This document shows positions 50,264 through 59,894 of a stretch of 64,000 nucleotides of DNA, piece by piece. The notes below the pieces were generated by a model. That model saw nothing but the letters and a program-made list of their open reading frames with translations, was not told the DNA's origin and ran no database searches. Within the stretch, counting starts at the first letter, position 1. Each line of letters opens with the position of its first letter. The position numbers were made by a program, and so were the translations under genes. Source of the DNA: Paenibacillus naphthalenovorans (GTDB lineage: Bacteria; Bacillota; Bacilli; Paenibacillales; NBRC-103111); assembly GCF_900099895.1 (NCBI RefSeq), contig NZ_FNDY01000001.1:62001-126000 (forward strand). The letters are read 5' to 3'.

Positions 50264-50695
50264 ATGGCAAAGCAAGCAACCATCAAAATGGCTGACGGAA
50301 ACGAAATTGTACTGGAACTGTTCGACAAGGATGCTCCGAATACCGTAGCTAATTTCGAAAAGCTGGCAAACTCCGGTTTCTATAACGGCCTTGTATTCCA
50401 CCGCGTCATTCCTGGATTTGTAGCTCAAGGAGGATGCCCTCATGGATCGGGAACCGGCGGCCCCGGATACACGATCAACTGCGAAATCAACCCGAACAAG
50501 CACGAGCGCGGTACGCTGGCTATGGCGCATGCAGGCCGCAACACCGGCGGAAGCCAATTCTATATTTGCTACCAGCCGCAGCCTCATCTGGACGGCCAGC
50601 ACACGGTGTTTGGCAAAGTCGTAAAAGGCATGGAGCACGTCGATGCCTTCAAAGGCCGCGACAAAATGGAGTCCGTTCAGGTCACTGAAGTATAA
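50264..50695 (+). CDS. ppiB: Peptidyl-prolyl cis-trans isomerase B (cyclophilin)
   Basis: Cytoplasmic cyclophilin that speeds proline isomerisation. The 143-residue protein equals the B. subtilis length and has [21 protein letters not shown] (catalytic Arg), [35 protein letters not shown] and GRDKMESV near the end. ATG 50264 is preferred to ATG 50252, which lies one base from AAGGAG. It precedes the rib operon as in B. subtilis. Confidence 0.96.
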   Translation: MAKQATIKMADGNEIVLELFDKDAPNTVANFEKLANSGFYNGLVFHRVIPGFVAQGGCPHGSGTGGPGYTINCEINPNKHERGTLAMAHAGRNTGGSQFYICYQPQPHLDGQHTVFGKVVKGMEHVDAFKGRDKMESVQVTEV

Positions 50696-50711
50696 ATTAT
50701 TGGAATCGGTA

Positions 50712-50740
50712 TAGACAAAGTTTACTCCAAGCGTTATACT
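50712..50740 (+). promoter_or_regulatory. rib operon promoter
   Basis: TAGACA, 17-base spacer, TATACT; start point near 50747, about 18 bases before the riboswitch. Confidence 0.65.
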
Positions 50741-50764
50741 GGGTTTTAAAAATAACATAGCTGG

Positions 50765-50938
50765 AACCTTCGGGGCAGGGTGAAATTCCCAACCGGCGGT
50801 GATGACAAGCGGCGTTAGCTGCTTGACTCAGTCCGTGACCCGTGCGGCGGCCATGCGCCTTGTATTAGGCAGGCATCCGTTGCCGGTGGACTCGGTGAAA
50901 TTCCGAGACCGACAGTATAGTCTGGATGGGAGAAGGGG
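50765..50938 (+). ncRNA. FMN riboswitch (RFN element)
   Basis: Contains the hallmark RFN strings in order: CCTTCGGGGCAGGG, TGAAATTCCCAACCGGCGGT, a variable stem, then GACTCAGTCCGTGACCCG-like and CGGTGGACTCGGTGAAATT segments, and closing GATGGGAGAAGG. FMN binding would favour the downstream terminator and stop transcription of ribD-ribE-ribBA-ribH. It is separated from ribD by a further 266 bases. Confidence 0.95.
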
Positions 50939-51010
50939 AAGGCCAAGCAAGAGCAAATCTTGTCATTTGCATATGTGCGTAATTTCACAAGGAAGCTGCC
51001 GCGTCCGCCG

Positions 51011-51054
51011 GCTTGTCGATGTCTGACAAGCTGAAATGGTTTACCGGAGGTAAA
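51011..51054 (+). promoter_or_regulatory. Two extra hairpins in the rib leader
   Basis: CTTGTC/GACAAG (51011-51029) and GTTTACC-GGA-GGTAAAC (51038-51054) lie between the riboswitch and its terminator. They probably form part of the expression platform. Confidence 0.4.
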
Positions 51055-51117
51055 CGGCGGTATCGGCGTCCTGTTCCTGTGCAATTCCACGGCATTCCCA
51101 TACGTTAACAATCCCAT

Positions 51118-51149
51118 GCCCCTTTTGTATTGCGAAAGGCGGCTTTTTT
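51118..51149 (+). terminator. Riboswitch-controlled terminator before ribD
   Basis: GCCCCTTTT pairs with AAAGGCGGC (one bulge), followed by six T residues at 51144-51149. Confidence 0.65.
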
Positions 51150-51204
51150 GCGTTGGCCGCAAAGTTTCGGCCAGCTGCATCATCAAGAGAATGGGGGGCG
51201 GATC

Positions 51205-52353
51205 ATGACGATGCCTGCGGGCGGTATTAACGATGAATTTTATATGCGGCTTGCCCTGCAGCTGGCCGCTTCCGCCTCGGGACAAACGGGCATTAATCCC
51301 GTCGTCGGCTGCGTGCTTGTCAAGGAAGGCCGAGTGGTCGGTATGGGCGCGCATTTGAAACGCGGTGAGGCGCATGCCGAAATTCATGCGCTGCAGATGG
51401 CCGGAAGGCAAGCGCAGGGCAGCACGGTTTATGTCACGCTCGAGCCCTGCAGTCATCACGGCAAGACGCCGCCGTGCAGTGACCGGCTCATCCGTGAAGG
51501 CGTAAAACGGGTCGTGATCGCGGCGACGGACCCGAACCCGCTGGTGGCGGGGAGCGGCATCGCGAAGCTTCGCGCGAGCGGCATTGAGGTGACGACGGGC
51601 GTGCTGGAGCGGGAGGCTGTGAAGCTGAATGAAGCGTTCAACAAGTTCATCGTCACCCGCCGGCCGTTCGTCACCGTCAAGAGCGCCAGCACGCTGGACG
51701 GCAAAATCGCCGCCAGAACAGGCGACAGCAAGTGGATTACGGGCGACGGTTCCCGCTCATACGTTCACACGCTGCGCCATCGTCATCAGGCGATTATGGT
51801 CGGCATCGGCACGGTGCTGGCCGATGACCCGGCCTTGACGACCCGGCTCCCGGTGCCGGGTCTGAATCCCATCCGCGTCGTCGTCGACTCGACGCTGCGC
51901 ATCCCGCGCGACGCACGGCTCGTGCGGGACGGCGAGGCGCCCACGGTCGTGCTGACGACCGAACGGGCGCCCCAAGCGCGCCGCCGCGAGCTCGAAACGC
52001 TCGGCGTCGAGGTCATCGACTGCGGCCCGGGGCCGGCAGTCGATCTACGCGCCGCCATGGAGCGGCTGGGCGAGCGCGAGATCGGCTCGCTGCTTGTCGA
52101 AGGCGGCGGCAAGCTGAGCGGCGCGCTGCTGGAAGCACGCCTTGTGGACAAATTGGTGCTCTTCTACGCACCAAAGATCATCGGCGGGGGAGCGGCAGCC
52201 CCGGGCAATTTCGATTTTCCCGGATTCGGGAGGATGCGGGAAGCTATAGCATTGGAGCGTCTGGAGGTTGAACGCTTCGATAACGACATCTGCATCTCCG
52301 GGTATCCCCGGTATGAAGCAGAGAGTGATACCGAAAATGAAAGCGGGGGGTAA
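51205..52353 (+). CDS. ribD: Bifunctional riboflavin deaminase/reductase RibD
   Basis: Deaminates and reduces the pyrimidine intermediate of riboflavin synthesis. The 382-residue protein has an N-terminal zinc deaminase domain (GEAHAEIHALQMAG and LEPCSHHGKTPPCS ligands) and a C-terminal reductase domain (FVTVKSASTLDGKIAARTGDSKWITG; SLLVEGGGKLSGALLEARLVDKL). ATG 51205 lies after a GGGGGGCGGA site; ATG 51211 is also possible. The stretch 51,640-52,150 is clearly more GC-rich than neighbours, with many CGC/GCG codons, but the reading frame is intact. Confidence 0.96.
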   Translation: MTMPAGGINDEFYMRLALQLAASASGQTGINPVVGCVLVKEGRVVGMGAHLKRGEAHAEIHALQMAGRQAQGSTVYVTLEPCSHHGKTPPCSDRLIREGVKRVVIAATDPNPLVAGSGIAKLRASGIEVTTGVLEREAVKLNEAFNKFIVTRRPFVTVKSASTLDGKIAARTGDSKWITGDGSRSYVHTLRHRHQAIMVGIGTVLADDPALTTRLPVPGLNPIRVVVDSTLRIPRDARLVRDGEAPTVVLTTERAPQARRRELETLGVEVIDCGPGPAVDLRAAMERLGEREIGSLLVEGGGKLSGALLEARLVDKLVLFYAPKIIGGGAAAPGNFDFPGFGRMREAIALERLEVERFDNDICISGYPRYEAESDTENESGG

Positions 52354-52356
52354 CGG

Positions 52357-53022
52357 ATGTTTACAGGCATCATAGAAGAAATCGGTACGCTGCGTCACAT
52401 GGCCAAGCAGGGGCAGGCCATGGTACTGACAATCGGGGCCAAACGGATTCTCGACGACGTTAAGCTCGGAGACAGCATTTCGGTGAACGGGGTATGTCTT
52501 ACCGTCGTTTCGTTCGACGAGTCTGCCTTTACCGTGGATGTGATGCCCGAAACGTACCGTCGGACCAACCTGTCCCGGCTGTCAACCGGCGCTCCGGTCA
52601 ACCTGGAACGCGCGATGCCGGCCAACGGACGCTTTGGCGGGCATATCGTCCAAGGACATGTAGATACAACCGGAGTCATTACAGGTAGAACCCCGGAAGA
52701 GAACGCGGTCGTTTTTCGTGTAGAGCCGCGTGACACGGGTATTCTAAAATATATTATTCCTCACGGCTCCATCACGATCGACGGCATCAGCCTCACGGTT
52801 GTCGAAGCGACGGAGAACTCGTTTACCGTATCGATCATACCGCACACGCTTAGCGAGACGGTCCTTCAGTACAAGAAACAAGGGGACGAGGTCAATCTGG
52901 AAGGCGATGTGCTGGGCAAGTACATGGAGAGGCTCATGACTTACCGCGGCGGAAGCGGCTCGGCGATTTCACCGAAGGCAAAGCTGACCGAAGCTTTTCT
53001 TGCGGAGAATGGCTTCATCTAA
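52357..53022 (+). CDS. ribE: Riboflavin synthase alpha chain
   Basis: Dismutates two lumazine molecules to riboflavin and the pyrimidine. The 221-residue protein has two lumazine-binding repeats, one starting [15 protein letters not shown] with [12 protein letters not shown], the second with [14 protein letters not shown] and [33 protein letters not shown]. It begins 3 bases after ribD. Called ribE here; ribB in B. subtilis naming. Confidence 0.96.
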   Translation: MFTGIIEEIGTLRHMAKQGQAMVLTIGAKRILDDVKLGDSISVNGVCLTVVSFDESAFTVDVMPETYRRTNLSRLSTGAPVNLERAMPANGRFGGHIVQGHVDTTGVITGRTPEENAVVFRVEPRDTGILKYIIPHGSITIDGISLTVVEATENSFTVSIIPHTLSETVLQYKKQGDEVNLEGDVLGKYMERLMTYRGGSGSAISPKAKLTEAFLAENGFI

Positions 53023-53062
53023 GGCAAAGATCATCGGGGATAGAAAAAAAGGAGTGAGAGCA

Positions 53063-54283
53063 ATGGAAGAGCCAATCCGTTTTCATTCGATCGAAGAAGC
53101 GATTTACGATCTGATACTCGGCAAAGTCATTATCGTTGTGGATGACGAAGACCGCGAGAATGAAGGCGACTTCGTCGCTTTGGCCGAAAAGGCGACGCCC
53201 GAGGTCATCAACTTCATGATCAAAGAAGGCCGCGGTCTGGTATGCGTACCGATTACCGGGGAACGGGCCAAGGAGCTTGACCTGCCGCCGATGGTTTCGC
53301 GGAATACGGACTACCACGGCACCGCGTTTACGGTGTCCGTAGACCACATCGAAACGACGACAGGGATTTCGGCTTCGGAGCGTTCGCGGACAGTCATGGC
53401 GCTGATCGACAAGCGTACCAAGCCGCAAAGCTTCCGCCGGCCGGGGCATATTTTCCCGCTGATCGCCAAGAAAGGCGGAGTGCTGCGCCGTGCCGGCCAT
53501 ACCGAAGCGGCGGTAGATCTGGCCAACTTATGCGGAGCCTACCCGGCCGGGGTCATTTGTGAGGTGATCAAGGAAGACGGAGAGATGGCGAGGGTGCCTG
53601 ATCTGATGGAAATCAGCCGGAAGCACGGCATCAAAATCATCACGATTCAAGATTTGATCAAATACCGTAATCATAAGGAAAAGCTTGTTCAGCGTGAAGT
53701 CGAAGTCAGGATGCCAACCGATTTCGGCGTCTTCCAAGCGATCGCTTATACGAATGTCGTGGATCAAAAGGAGCATGTGGCCTTGGTCAAGGGCAAGATT
53801 GACAGCGACCGCCCTACCTTGGTGCGTGTTCATTCCGAATGCCTGACCGGCGATGTATTTCATTCCCACCGCTGCGATTGCGGACCGCAGCTTGCCGCAG
53901 CCTTGAAGCAAATCGACGAGGCGGGCGCCGGGGTGCTCCTCTATATGCGTCAGGAGGGACGGGGCATCGGGCTGATCAACAAGCTGAAGGCTTACAAGCT
54001 GCAGGAGCAGGGATTCGATACAGTAGACGCGAACCTGAAGCTGGGCTTTGCGCCCGATTTGCGGGATTACGGCATCGGGGCGCAAATTTTGAAGGATCTT
54101 GGCGTGAGAAAAATCCGGCTGCTGACGAACAACCCCCGCAAAATTCGCGGGCTGGAAGGCTACGGTCTCGAAGTCATCGAACGGATACCTATCCAAATGG
54201 AAGAAAACGAAGACAACACGGTTTATTTGCACACGAAACAGGCCAAGCTTGGCCATCTGCTCGATTTTGGCGTGAAAAAATAA
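53063..54283 (+). CDS. ribBA: 3,4-DHBP synthase/GTP cyclohydrolase II RibBA
   Basis: Fused enzyme making both starting branches of riboflavin synthesis. The 406-residue protein has an N-terminal dihydroxybutanone phosphate synthase ([49 protein letters not shown]) and a C-terminal GTP cyclohydrolase II ([23 protein letters not shown] zinc site, [35 protein letters not shown]). ATG 53063 follows AAAGGAGTGA; the open frame begins earlier inside ribE. Confidence 0.97.
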   Translation: MEEPIRFHSIEEAIYDLILGKVIIVVDDEDRENEGDFVALAEKATPEVINFMIKEGRGLVCVPITGERAKELDLPPMVSRNTDYHGTAFTVSVDHIETTTGISASERSRTVMALIDKRTKPQSFRRPGHIFPLIAKKGGVLRRAGHTEAAVDLANLCGAYPAGVICEVIKEDGEMARVPDLMEISRKHGIKIITIQDLIKYRNHKEKLVQREVEVRMPTDFGVFQAIAYTNVVDQKEHVALVKGKIDSDRPTLVRVHSECLTGDVFHSHRCDCGPQLAAALKQIDEAGAGVLLYMRQEGRGIGLINKLKAYKLQEQGFDTVDANLKLGFAPDLRDYGIGAQILKDLGVRKIRLLTNNPRKIRGLEGYGLEVIERIPIQMEENEDNTVYLHTKQAKLGHLLDFGVKK

Positions 54284-54312
54284 TTTTGAACATGAAGGGA
54301 TGTTAGAGCGTT

Positions 54313-54783
54313 ATGGCGAAAATATACGAAGGACATTTGGTATCACAGGGATTAAAGTACGGTATTGTGGTTGGACGTTTCAATGAATTTATTACCAACA
54401 AGCTGCTGGGCGGCGCTCTGGACGCATTGAAGCGCCATGGCGTACAAGAAGATGAAATCGAAATCGCCTGGGTTCCGGGAGCTTTTGAAATTCCTTTGAT
54501 CGCACAAAAAATGGCTGAAAGCGGCCGGTACGACGCCGTGATCACGTTAGGTGCCGTCATCCGCGGTTCAACTCCTCATTTTGATTATGTGTGCAACGAG
54601 GCGGCTAAAGGCGTCGCAGCGATCGCGCTCAAAACCGGCGTACCTACCATCTTCGGCGTTCTGACGACCGACTCGATTGAGCAGGCCGTGGAGCGTGCGG
54701 GAACCAAAGCCGGCAACAAAGGCTGGGAAGCGGCCGCTAGCGCGATAGAAATGGCCAACTTGGCCAAGCAATTCTCAAAATAA
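54313..54783 (+). CDS. ribH: 6,7-dimethyl-8-ribityllumazine synthase
   Basis: Condenses the two RibD/RibBA products to lumazine; forms a capsid-like shell around RibE in Bacillus. The 156-residue protein has [37 protein letters not shown], the [21 protein letters not shown] catalytic loop and [17 protein letters not shown]. Last gene of the rib operon; scpA follows after 37 bases without a clear terminator. Confidence 0.97.
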   Translation: MAKIYEGHLVSQGLKYGIVVGRFNEFITNKLLGGALDALKRHGVQEDEIEIAWVPGAFEIPLIAQKMAESGRYDAVITLGAVIRGSTPHFDYVCNEAAKGVAAIALKTGVPTIFGVLTTDSIEQAVERAGTKAGNKGWEAAASAIEMANLAKQFSK

Positions 54784-54820
54784 ACGTTGAAGGCATGACT
54801 TAAGGGGGAACGAACGGAAA

Positions 54821-55606
54821 GTGAAAGTCACGGTAAAACTTGAAACCTTTGAGGGCCCCCTTGATTTGCTGCTCCATTTGATTGATAAGGCGGAAGTCGA
54901 CATTTACGACATTCCAATCAAAGACATTACGGATCAATACATGGAATATTTGGACGCCATGCAGGAGCTTGAGCTTGAAGTGACGAGCGAGTTTCTCGTC
55001 ATGGCGGCCACCTTGTTGTCGATTAAAAGCAAAATGCTGCTGCCCAAGCCGCCTGTTGTGGACCTGGAATTTGACGACTATATGATGGATGAGGATTACG
55101 ATCCAAGGGCGGAACTTGTTGCAAAGCTGATTGAATACCGCAAATATAAAGCGATAGCCGATCATTTACGGGATAAAGAAGTGGAACGCAGTCTGATTTT
55201 TACGCGGGAGCCCGAGGACTTAACTCCATACGTCTCTACAGTCATTGAAAATCCGGTGAAGGGACTTCATGTTGCCGATCTGGTTCATGCGTTTCGCAAA
55301 GCGCTGCGCCGCATGCACAGCCGGCAAGCCATCGCCAAAATCCGTAAAGACGAAATTTCCGTCAAGGACCGGATGCTTGAGGTGCTCGAAGCGCTGGAGA
55401 GCCAGGGAGGCAAAGTGCTTTTCTCCAGACTTTTGCAAGAGGATACGACAAGGGAAGCGGTAGTGGTGACGTTTTTGGCAATGCTGGAGCTGATGAAGAT
55501 CAAACGGATTATTTGCTTTCAGCACCGGCTTTTTGACGACATTGTGATACAGGCAAGAGAGGATGGAACGGCGAATGGACTTTGGACAGATGAAATCAGT
55601 TATTGA
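54821..55606 (+). CDS. scpA: Segregation and condensation protein A
   Basis: Kleisin that bridges SMC heads in the chromosome condensation complex. The 261-residue protein shows the N-terminal [55 protein letters not shown], an acidic middle and the C-terminal winged helix ([17 protein letters not shown]). GTG start at 54821 after AAGGGGGAA. Its 3' end overlaps scpB by 32 bases. Confidence 0.96.
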   Translation: MKVTVKLETFEGPLDLLLHLIDKAEVDIYDIPIKDITDQYMEYLDAMQELELEVTSEFLVMAATLLSIKSKMLLPKPPVVDLEFDDYMMDEDYDPRAELVAKLIEYRKYKAIADHLRDKEVERSLIFTREPEDLTPYVSTVIENPVKGLHVADLVHAFRKALRRMHSRQAIAKIRKDEISVKDRMLEVLEALESQGGKVLFSRLLQEDTTREAVVVTFLAMLELMKIKRIICFQHRLFDDIVIQAREDGTANGLWTDEISY

Positions 55607-56189
55607 AGGCTTGCTGTTTGTGGCGGGAGATGAAGGGCTTGATGCCAAGCAGTTGTCTGAGGTGCTGGAGCAGGACGCCAATTTTATCCGCGAGATGATA
55701 TTGGATTTGCAGTCGGACATGAAGAGGCAGGGCAGAGGCCTTCAGATCGTCGAGCTTGCCGGGACCTACCAGCTGGCGACGCTGCCCGAACACGCACCTT
55801 ATTTTGAACGTCTGGCTTATTCGCCATCCCGATCATCTTTATCGCAAGCCGCACTGGAAACGCTCGCCATAGTTGCCTACAGACAGCCGATTACCCGTAT
55901 TGATATTGAGGAAATTCGCGGGGTGAAATCGGACCGTGCGCTGCAAACGCTGGTTGCCAAGGATTTGATCCAGGAAGTAGACCGCGCTGACGCACCCGGA
56001 CGGCCGATATTATATGGAACCACCAAATCGTTTCTGGATTATTTTGGATTGGCCTCGCTTGCCGATTTGCCGGAAACAACGATGTTCGAGAACGAGGATA
56101 ATCTGGAAGAAGAAACGCGGCTTCTGTTTGAGAAGCTGGATGGAAAGCAAATGACGATCGACGAGATTGATCCGGCGGATCAAATCTGA
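55575..56189 (+). CDS. scpB: Segregation and condensation protein B
   Basis: Two winged-helix protein that binds ScpA in the SMC complex. The 204-residue product has [25 protein letters not shown], the second winged helix [45 protein letters not shown] and [21 protein letters not shown] 55575 fits the AGAGAGGA site; ATG 55563 sits too close. Overlap with scpA implies coupling. Confidence 0.96.
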   Translation: MDFGQMKSVIEGLLFVAGDEGLDAKQLSEVLEQDANFIREMILDLQSDMKRQGRGLQIVELAGTYQLATLPEHAPYFERLAYSPSRSSLSQAALETLAIVAYRQPITRIDIEEIRGVKSDRALQTLVAKDLIQEVDRADAPGRPILYGTTKSFLDYFGLASLADLPETTMFENEDNLEEETRLLFEKLDGKQMTIDEIDPADQI

Positions 56190-56222
56190 CATGTATGTTT
56201 CGCCTAAGCAGGGCTATACTAA

Positions 56223-56269
56223 CTCCTGAGGAAAAAGAAGCGGCAAGCTTCTTGTCATTCAGGGGTTTT
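56223..56269 (+). terminator. Terminator after scpB
   Basis: An outer CTCCTGA / TCAGGGG pair encloses a perfect AAGAAGC-GGCAA-GCTTCTT hairpin; GGTTTTC tail. Confidence 0.5.
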
Positions 56270-56318
56270 CTTAATGTTTTCGGGACGATGGCTTACCTGC
56301 AGGAAGGGGTTGCTTGAT

Positions 56319-57011
56319 ATGTTTTGGGCTTGGGCCGCCGGGATGATCGGCGCGCTGATCGTTCTCTTGGCACTAAGCCAGGTTCGGATCCGGATAACGT
56401 TTACCCATCAAGATAAAAATGATGAAATTTTATTGAATCTCCGCGCTCTCTTCGGCCTTGTGCAGGTGAATTACTATGTTCCGACGATTCGCTTCAAAAA
56501 CTGGGCGGAGGGATTTGAACTGCACACGGCTCAAGTGAATGTGACGGCCGACAGGCTTATGAAGGACCAGAAGAAGCAGATTAATCTGGAGAAAATGAAG
56601 GAAGCCTATGAAAAAGTACAGGTCCTGCTTCAGCATTGCTTTCATTTTCAAGAATGGTTATCCGGAACGATGCGCCGAATCCATTGTACGCAGTTCAATT
56701 GGAGGACCTCTGTCGGCATCGGGGATGCCCCCGAGACGGCATTACTGGTGGGGAGCATCTGGGGGATCAAATCCATGATCCTCAGATTTCTGTTCCGTTT
56801 TATCCAATTGGATACCCAGCCCCAACTTCAGGTTATGCCGGCTTTCAACCAAAAGCTGTTTGTGATCGAAGGAGCGTGCATCCTGCAAATTCGACTGGTA
56901 TATCTGGTTAGTGCCGGCTTACGGCTTCTGTTGCGCATCCTTAAAGTCAAAGGTGGCCTTAAGGTATGGCGGAACGTTCTGCTTCCTGCCGGAAGCTCGG
57001 GATCTACATAA
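56319..57011 (+). CDS. ytfI: DUF2953 protein YtfI-like
   Basis: Sporulation-linked protein of unknown function that pairs with ytfJ in Bacillus. The 230-residue product has an N-terminal membrane helix (FWAWAAGMIGALIVLLAL) and the DUF2953 core: strands VRIRITFTHQDKNDEILLNLRALFGLVQVNYYVP, then IHCTQFNWRTSVGIGDAPETALLVGSIWGIKSMIL and PQLQVMPAFNQKLF. ATG 56319 follows AGGAAGGGG; the ATG at 56274 lies before it. ytfJ follows in 66 bases. Confidence 0.85.
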   Translation: MFWAWAAGMIGALIVLLALSQVRIRITFTHQDKNDEILLNLRALFGLVQVNYYVPTIRFKNWAEGFELHTAQVNVTADRLMKDQKKQINLEKMKEAYEKVQVLLQHCFHFQEWLSGTMRRIHCTQFNWRTSVGIGDAPETALLVGSIWGIKSMILRFLFRFIQLDTQPQLQVMPAFNQKLFVIEGACILQIRLVYLVSAGLRLLLRILKVKGGLKVWRNVLLPAGSSGST

Positions 57012-57077
57012 TCATACCTCTTAAAGGACACGATATAAGTGTTTAGGTCAAGTCATCTTTCAAGGAGGTATATTTTC

Positions 57078-57545
57078 ATGAGCGAACATCCGATTCAAGG
57101 TTTAATGAAAACATCAATGGAAAATATTAAGGCTATGGTCGATGTGAATACGATTGTCGGCGACCCTGTGGAGACCCCTGACGGCAGCGTAATTATGCCT
57201 ATATCCCGAGTGGCATTTGGCTTTGCTGCAGGCGGCAGTGATTACAATGTTGAAGATGGCAGCAGTGTTAGCCGCAACGATGCGCATAACGCATCCATCG
57301 CATTGCCCTTCGGCGGCGGCAGCGGCGGCGGGGTATCCATTACGCCAATCGCTTTCTTGGTCGTAGGCAAGAACGGCGTGAAAATTTTGCCGCTGGATAA
57401 CCAGACGCATCTGGTGGAACGGCTGATCGACTCGGCTCCGCACGTGGTCGACCGGCTTCAATCGATGATCAAGGCGAATTCCAAAAAGGATGCAGGAGAA
57501 ACATCTACGGTAACCTCTGTCGAGAATGAGAATTACATCGTGTAA
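57078..57545 (+). CDS. ytfJ: GerW family sporulation protein YtfJ
   Basis: Forespore protein needed for germination in Bacillus. The 155-residue product shows the family pattern HPIQGLMKTSMENIKAMVDVNTIVGDPVETPDGSVIMPISRVAFGFAAGGSD, a glycine-rich loop (PFGGGSGGGVSITPIAFLVV) and VKILPLDNQTHLVERLID. No signal peptide. ATG 57078 follows AAGGAGGTA; 13 upstream codons are non-conserved. Confidence 0.92.
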   Translation: MSEHPIQGLMKTSMENIKAMVDVNTIVGDPVETPDGSVIMPISRVAFGFAAGGSDYNVEDGSSVSRNDAHNASIALPFGGGSGGGVSITPIAFLVVGKNGVKILPLDNQTHLVERLIDSAPHVVDRLQSMIKANSKKDAGETSTVTSVENENYIV

Positions 57546-57606
57546 CATTCTTCAGATGAATATTACTTCATCCCTTTCTTGGAACACGATGGCTTTAACC
57601 CATAAG

Positions 57607-57643
57607 AAGCTGCTCCCGCGACCGGGGCAGCTTTACTGTTTTC
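57607..57643 (+). terminator. ytfJ terminator
   Basis: AAGCTGCTCC pairs with GGGGCAGCTT (one G-U), loop of 7, then TTTACTGTTTTC. Confidence 0.7.
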
Positions 57644-57730
57644 TTGATTCGGTTGCTCTTTGCCGAGGATTTCTTTATATTTACTTAGGAGTCATTTTCA
57701 TGCGATTTATAGAAGAAGGGAGATGCCAAA

Positions 57731-58183
57731 ATGCATCAACTCGATATGCCTTCGTTAATTCTGCTGCTTTTTGCAGCACTCGGCATTCTATCCAGCAATA
57801 CCTCCATTACCGTCGCCATGGTTGTCCTGCTTCTCTTGAGAGCTCTCAACCTTCATCAGGCATTTCCGTTTCTGGAAAAGCACGGACTTACTTTGGGGAT
57901 TATTATCTTGACGATCGGCATCATGACGCCGGTCGCCAGCGGGAAACTGACGCTTCAAGCGCTAGCGCAGAATTTTCTGCATTGGAAGTCGCTGCTTGCC
58001 GTTGCCGTCGGGATCCTCGTCGCTTATCTGGGCGGTCGTGGGGCTTCCCTGATGCTGAATCAGCCTGCGATCACAACAGGATTATTAACTGGTACCATTC
58101 TGGGTGTAGCGCTATTCAAGGGGGTTCCTGTGGGCCCGCTGATTGCCGCCGGCATTTTATCCCTTATGATCGGGAGAATGTAA
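57731..58183 (+). CDS. ytwI: DUF441 membrane protein YtwI-like
   Basis: Integral membrane protein of unknown function. The 150-residue product has four to five helices and the family signature near the C-terminus, [27 protein letters not shown], together with [24 protein letters not shown] follows GAAGGGAG. It stands alone between the ytfJ terminator and ppaC. Confidence 0.88.
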   Translation: MHQLDMPSLILLLFAALGILSSNTSITVAMVVLLLLRALNLHQAFPFLEKHGLTLGIIILTIGIMTPVASGKLTLQALAQNFLHWKSLLAVAVGILVAYLGGRGASLMLNQPAITTGLLTGTILGVALFKGVPVGPLIAAGILSLMIGRM

Positions 58184-58280
58184 TCCGGCTGCAGTTCGTG
58201 CATACATATTCCATGGCTATTGAAAGGTTTAAGTATTCCTACTAAAATAATAGGAGTTAGAAGGATATTATGATATAATC

Positions 58281-58310
58281 TTGATTGTGAATATCGTTCT
58301 AAGGTATACT
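58281..58310 (+). promoter_or_regulatory. Candidate sigma-A promoter for ppaC
   Basis: TTGATT, 18-base spacer, TATACT, 38 bases before the ATG. A second TATAAT (58274-58279) overlaps upstream without a good -35. Confidence 0.45.
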
Positions 58311-58347
58311 TTTCTCGCTAATAAAAAAAGAATAAGGGAGTAAGATC

Positions 58348-59280
58348 ATGGAAAAAGTACTTATCTTCGGGCATAAAAATCCGGATACGGATTCCATTTG
58401 TTCTGCAATTGCGTATGCTGATTTGAAAACCAAATTGGGTCAAAATGTGGAACCCGTCCGTTTGGGCGAGATCAATGGGGAAACGCAGCATGCATTGAAA
58501 CAATTCAATGTTGAGGCGCCTCGTCTGGTTGAGACCGTAGCCAATGAAGTAAAAAGCGTCATTTTGGTCGATCACAATGAACGCCAGCAAAGTGCGACGG
58601 ACATCGATCAGGTTCGCGTGGCAGAGGTGATCGACCACCACCGTATCGCGAATTTTGAAACCAGCGGTCCTTTGTATTACCGTGCCGAACCGGTCGGCTG
58701 CACAGCGACGATTCTCAAAAAATTGTATAAAGAAAACGGGATCTCCATTGATAAACCTATTGCAGGCTTGATGTTATCCGCTATTATTTCCGATTCGCTT
58801 CTATTCAAATCGCCGACTTGCACGGAGGAAGATGTGGCTGCGGCACGTGAGCTGGCCGAAATCGCCGGCGTGAATGCCGAGAGCTACGGTTTGGAAATGC
58901 TCAAAGCCGGTGCTGATTTGAGCGACAAAACGATCAGCCAACTGATCTCCCTGGATTCTAAGGAATTCCAAATGGGAGGCTCCAAGGTTGAAATCGCTCA
59001 AGTTAACGCTGTTGATACGAACGATGTTCTTTCTCGCCAAGCGGAGCTGGAAGCGGCTCTTTCGCAAATCATTTCGGAAAAAGGCTTGGATTTGTTCCTT
59101 TTCGTTGTAACGGATATTTTAAATAACGATTCCATTGCTTTGGCCCTCGGCAATAAGGCGAATGCCGTAGAGCAAGCGTACAATGTAAAGCTGGTTGATA
59201 ATAAAGCCGTTCTTAAAGGCGTAGTATCACGTAAATCGCAAATCGTACCTGTGCTGACCGACATTTTTAACAAAAACTGA
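58348..59280 (+). CDS. ppaC: Manganese-dependent inorganic pyrophosphatase
   Basis: Family II pyrophosphatase, driving biosynthetic reactions by removing PPi. The 310-residue DHH-family protein has [30 protein letters not shown] and VIDHHRI metal motifs and a C-terminal DHHA2 domain with [19 protein letters not shown] and [19 protein letters not shown] (the SRK catalytic triplet). ATG follows AAGGGAG. A strong terminator follows. Confidence 0.97.
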   Translation: MEKVLIFGHKNPDTDSICSAIAYADLKTKLGQNVEPVRLGEINGETQHALKQFNVEAPRLVETVANEVKSVILVDHNERQQSATDIDQVRVAEVIDHHRIANFETSGPLYYRAEPVGCTATILKKLYKENGISIDKPIAGLMLSAIISDSLLFKSPTCTEEDVAAARELAEIAGVNAESYGLEMLKAGADLSDKTISQLISLDSKEFQMGGSKVEIAQVNAVDTNDVLSRQAELEAALSQIISEKGLDLFLFVVTDILNNDSIALALGNKANAVEQAYNVKLVDNKAVLKGVVSRKSQIVPVLTDIFNKN

Positions 59281-59310
59281 ATCATCCGCGTTGGATAGAT
59301 TCCAAGTAAG

Positions 59311-59343
59311 AAAGGCTGCCGGCCGTTGGGTCCGGCAGCCTTT
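59311..59343 (+). terminator. ppaC terminator
   Basis: AAAGGCTGCCGG and CCGGCAGCCTTT form a perfect 12-bp stem with a 9-base loop; only three T follow. Confidence 0.7.
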
Positions 59344-59391
59344 GTCCGATGATAAAGCGGCAATCGCCAATGTTGAGAAGGGAATGACAGC

Positions 59392-59688
59392 ATGTTGACC
59401 ATTATCGGCCATAAAGTCGAATGGATCAAAGACCCCTTCGGCATCTTGTCCGGAGAGCGGTATGAGTTTTTGCTTGATGTCGAGGTTTCTGAGGATGATG
59501 AGCTATACTCAGAGAACGGTTTATATATTAGGGTCATTTATCGTGTGGACGAAAATAAAACCAATCTCGTGAAATACGAAATTTTCGAAAAAACGACAGA
59601 ACGGTATCTGGAGTTCGATCTGGAAGAAGATGAAGAACAAACGGTAGACGCTTATTGTAAAGAGCACCTGCCCAAGGCCGTGAAATAA
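59392..59688 (+). CDS. DUF6509-like small acidic protein
   Basis: A 98-residue soluble acidic protein (HKVEWIKDPFGILSGERYEF; ELYSENGLYIRVIYRVDE; DLEEDEEQTVDAYCKEHLP). It resembles a Bacillus family now named DUF6509 and sometimes misannotated as pullulanase; I rely on memory for that match. No catalytic motif is evident. The ATG has only a weak GAAGGGAA site upstream. It is bounded by terminators on both sides and so is monocistronic. Confidence 0.7.
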   Translation: MLTIIGHKVEWIKDPFGILSGERYEFLLDVEVSEDDELYSENGLYIRVIYRVDENKTNLVKYEIFEKTTERYLEFDLEEDEEQTVDAYCKEHLPKAVK

Positions 59689-59693
59689 ATCTA

Positions 59694-59738
59694 TAAAAAA
59701 GATGAGTATATCCGTTCCGGATGTATTCATCTTTTTTT
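59694..59738 (+). terminator. Terminator of the DUF6509-like gene
   Basis: A long stem: AAAAAAGATGA with TCATCTTTTTTT, inner TCCG/CGGA, ending in T residues. Confidence 0.8.
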
Positions 59739-59787
59739 AATGAAAGTATCTGATTCGCCCGGTCGGCCTGATTCGGTCAAGCCATAC

Positions 59788-59813
59788 ATAACCTTGTCCT
59801 GAATGCATATATA
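59788..59813 (+). promoter_or_regulatory. Possible sigma-E promoter for dacB
   Basis: ATA (59788-59790), 15 bases, CATATATA (59806-59813). dacB-spmAB is sigma-E dependent in B. subtilis; the match here is loose. Confidence 0.35.
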
Positions 59814-59894
59814 TGTACAAGATGAGAAGGAATGGGCCTGCCCTTAGGTGGCGGCGGCTTCGTTTCCAAAGGATGGCTTGCGGGAGGATTTAGG

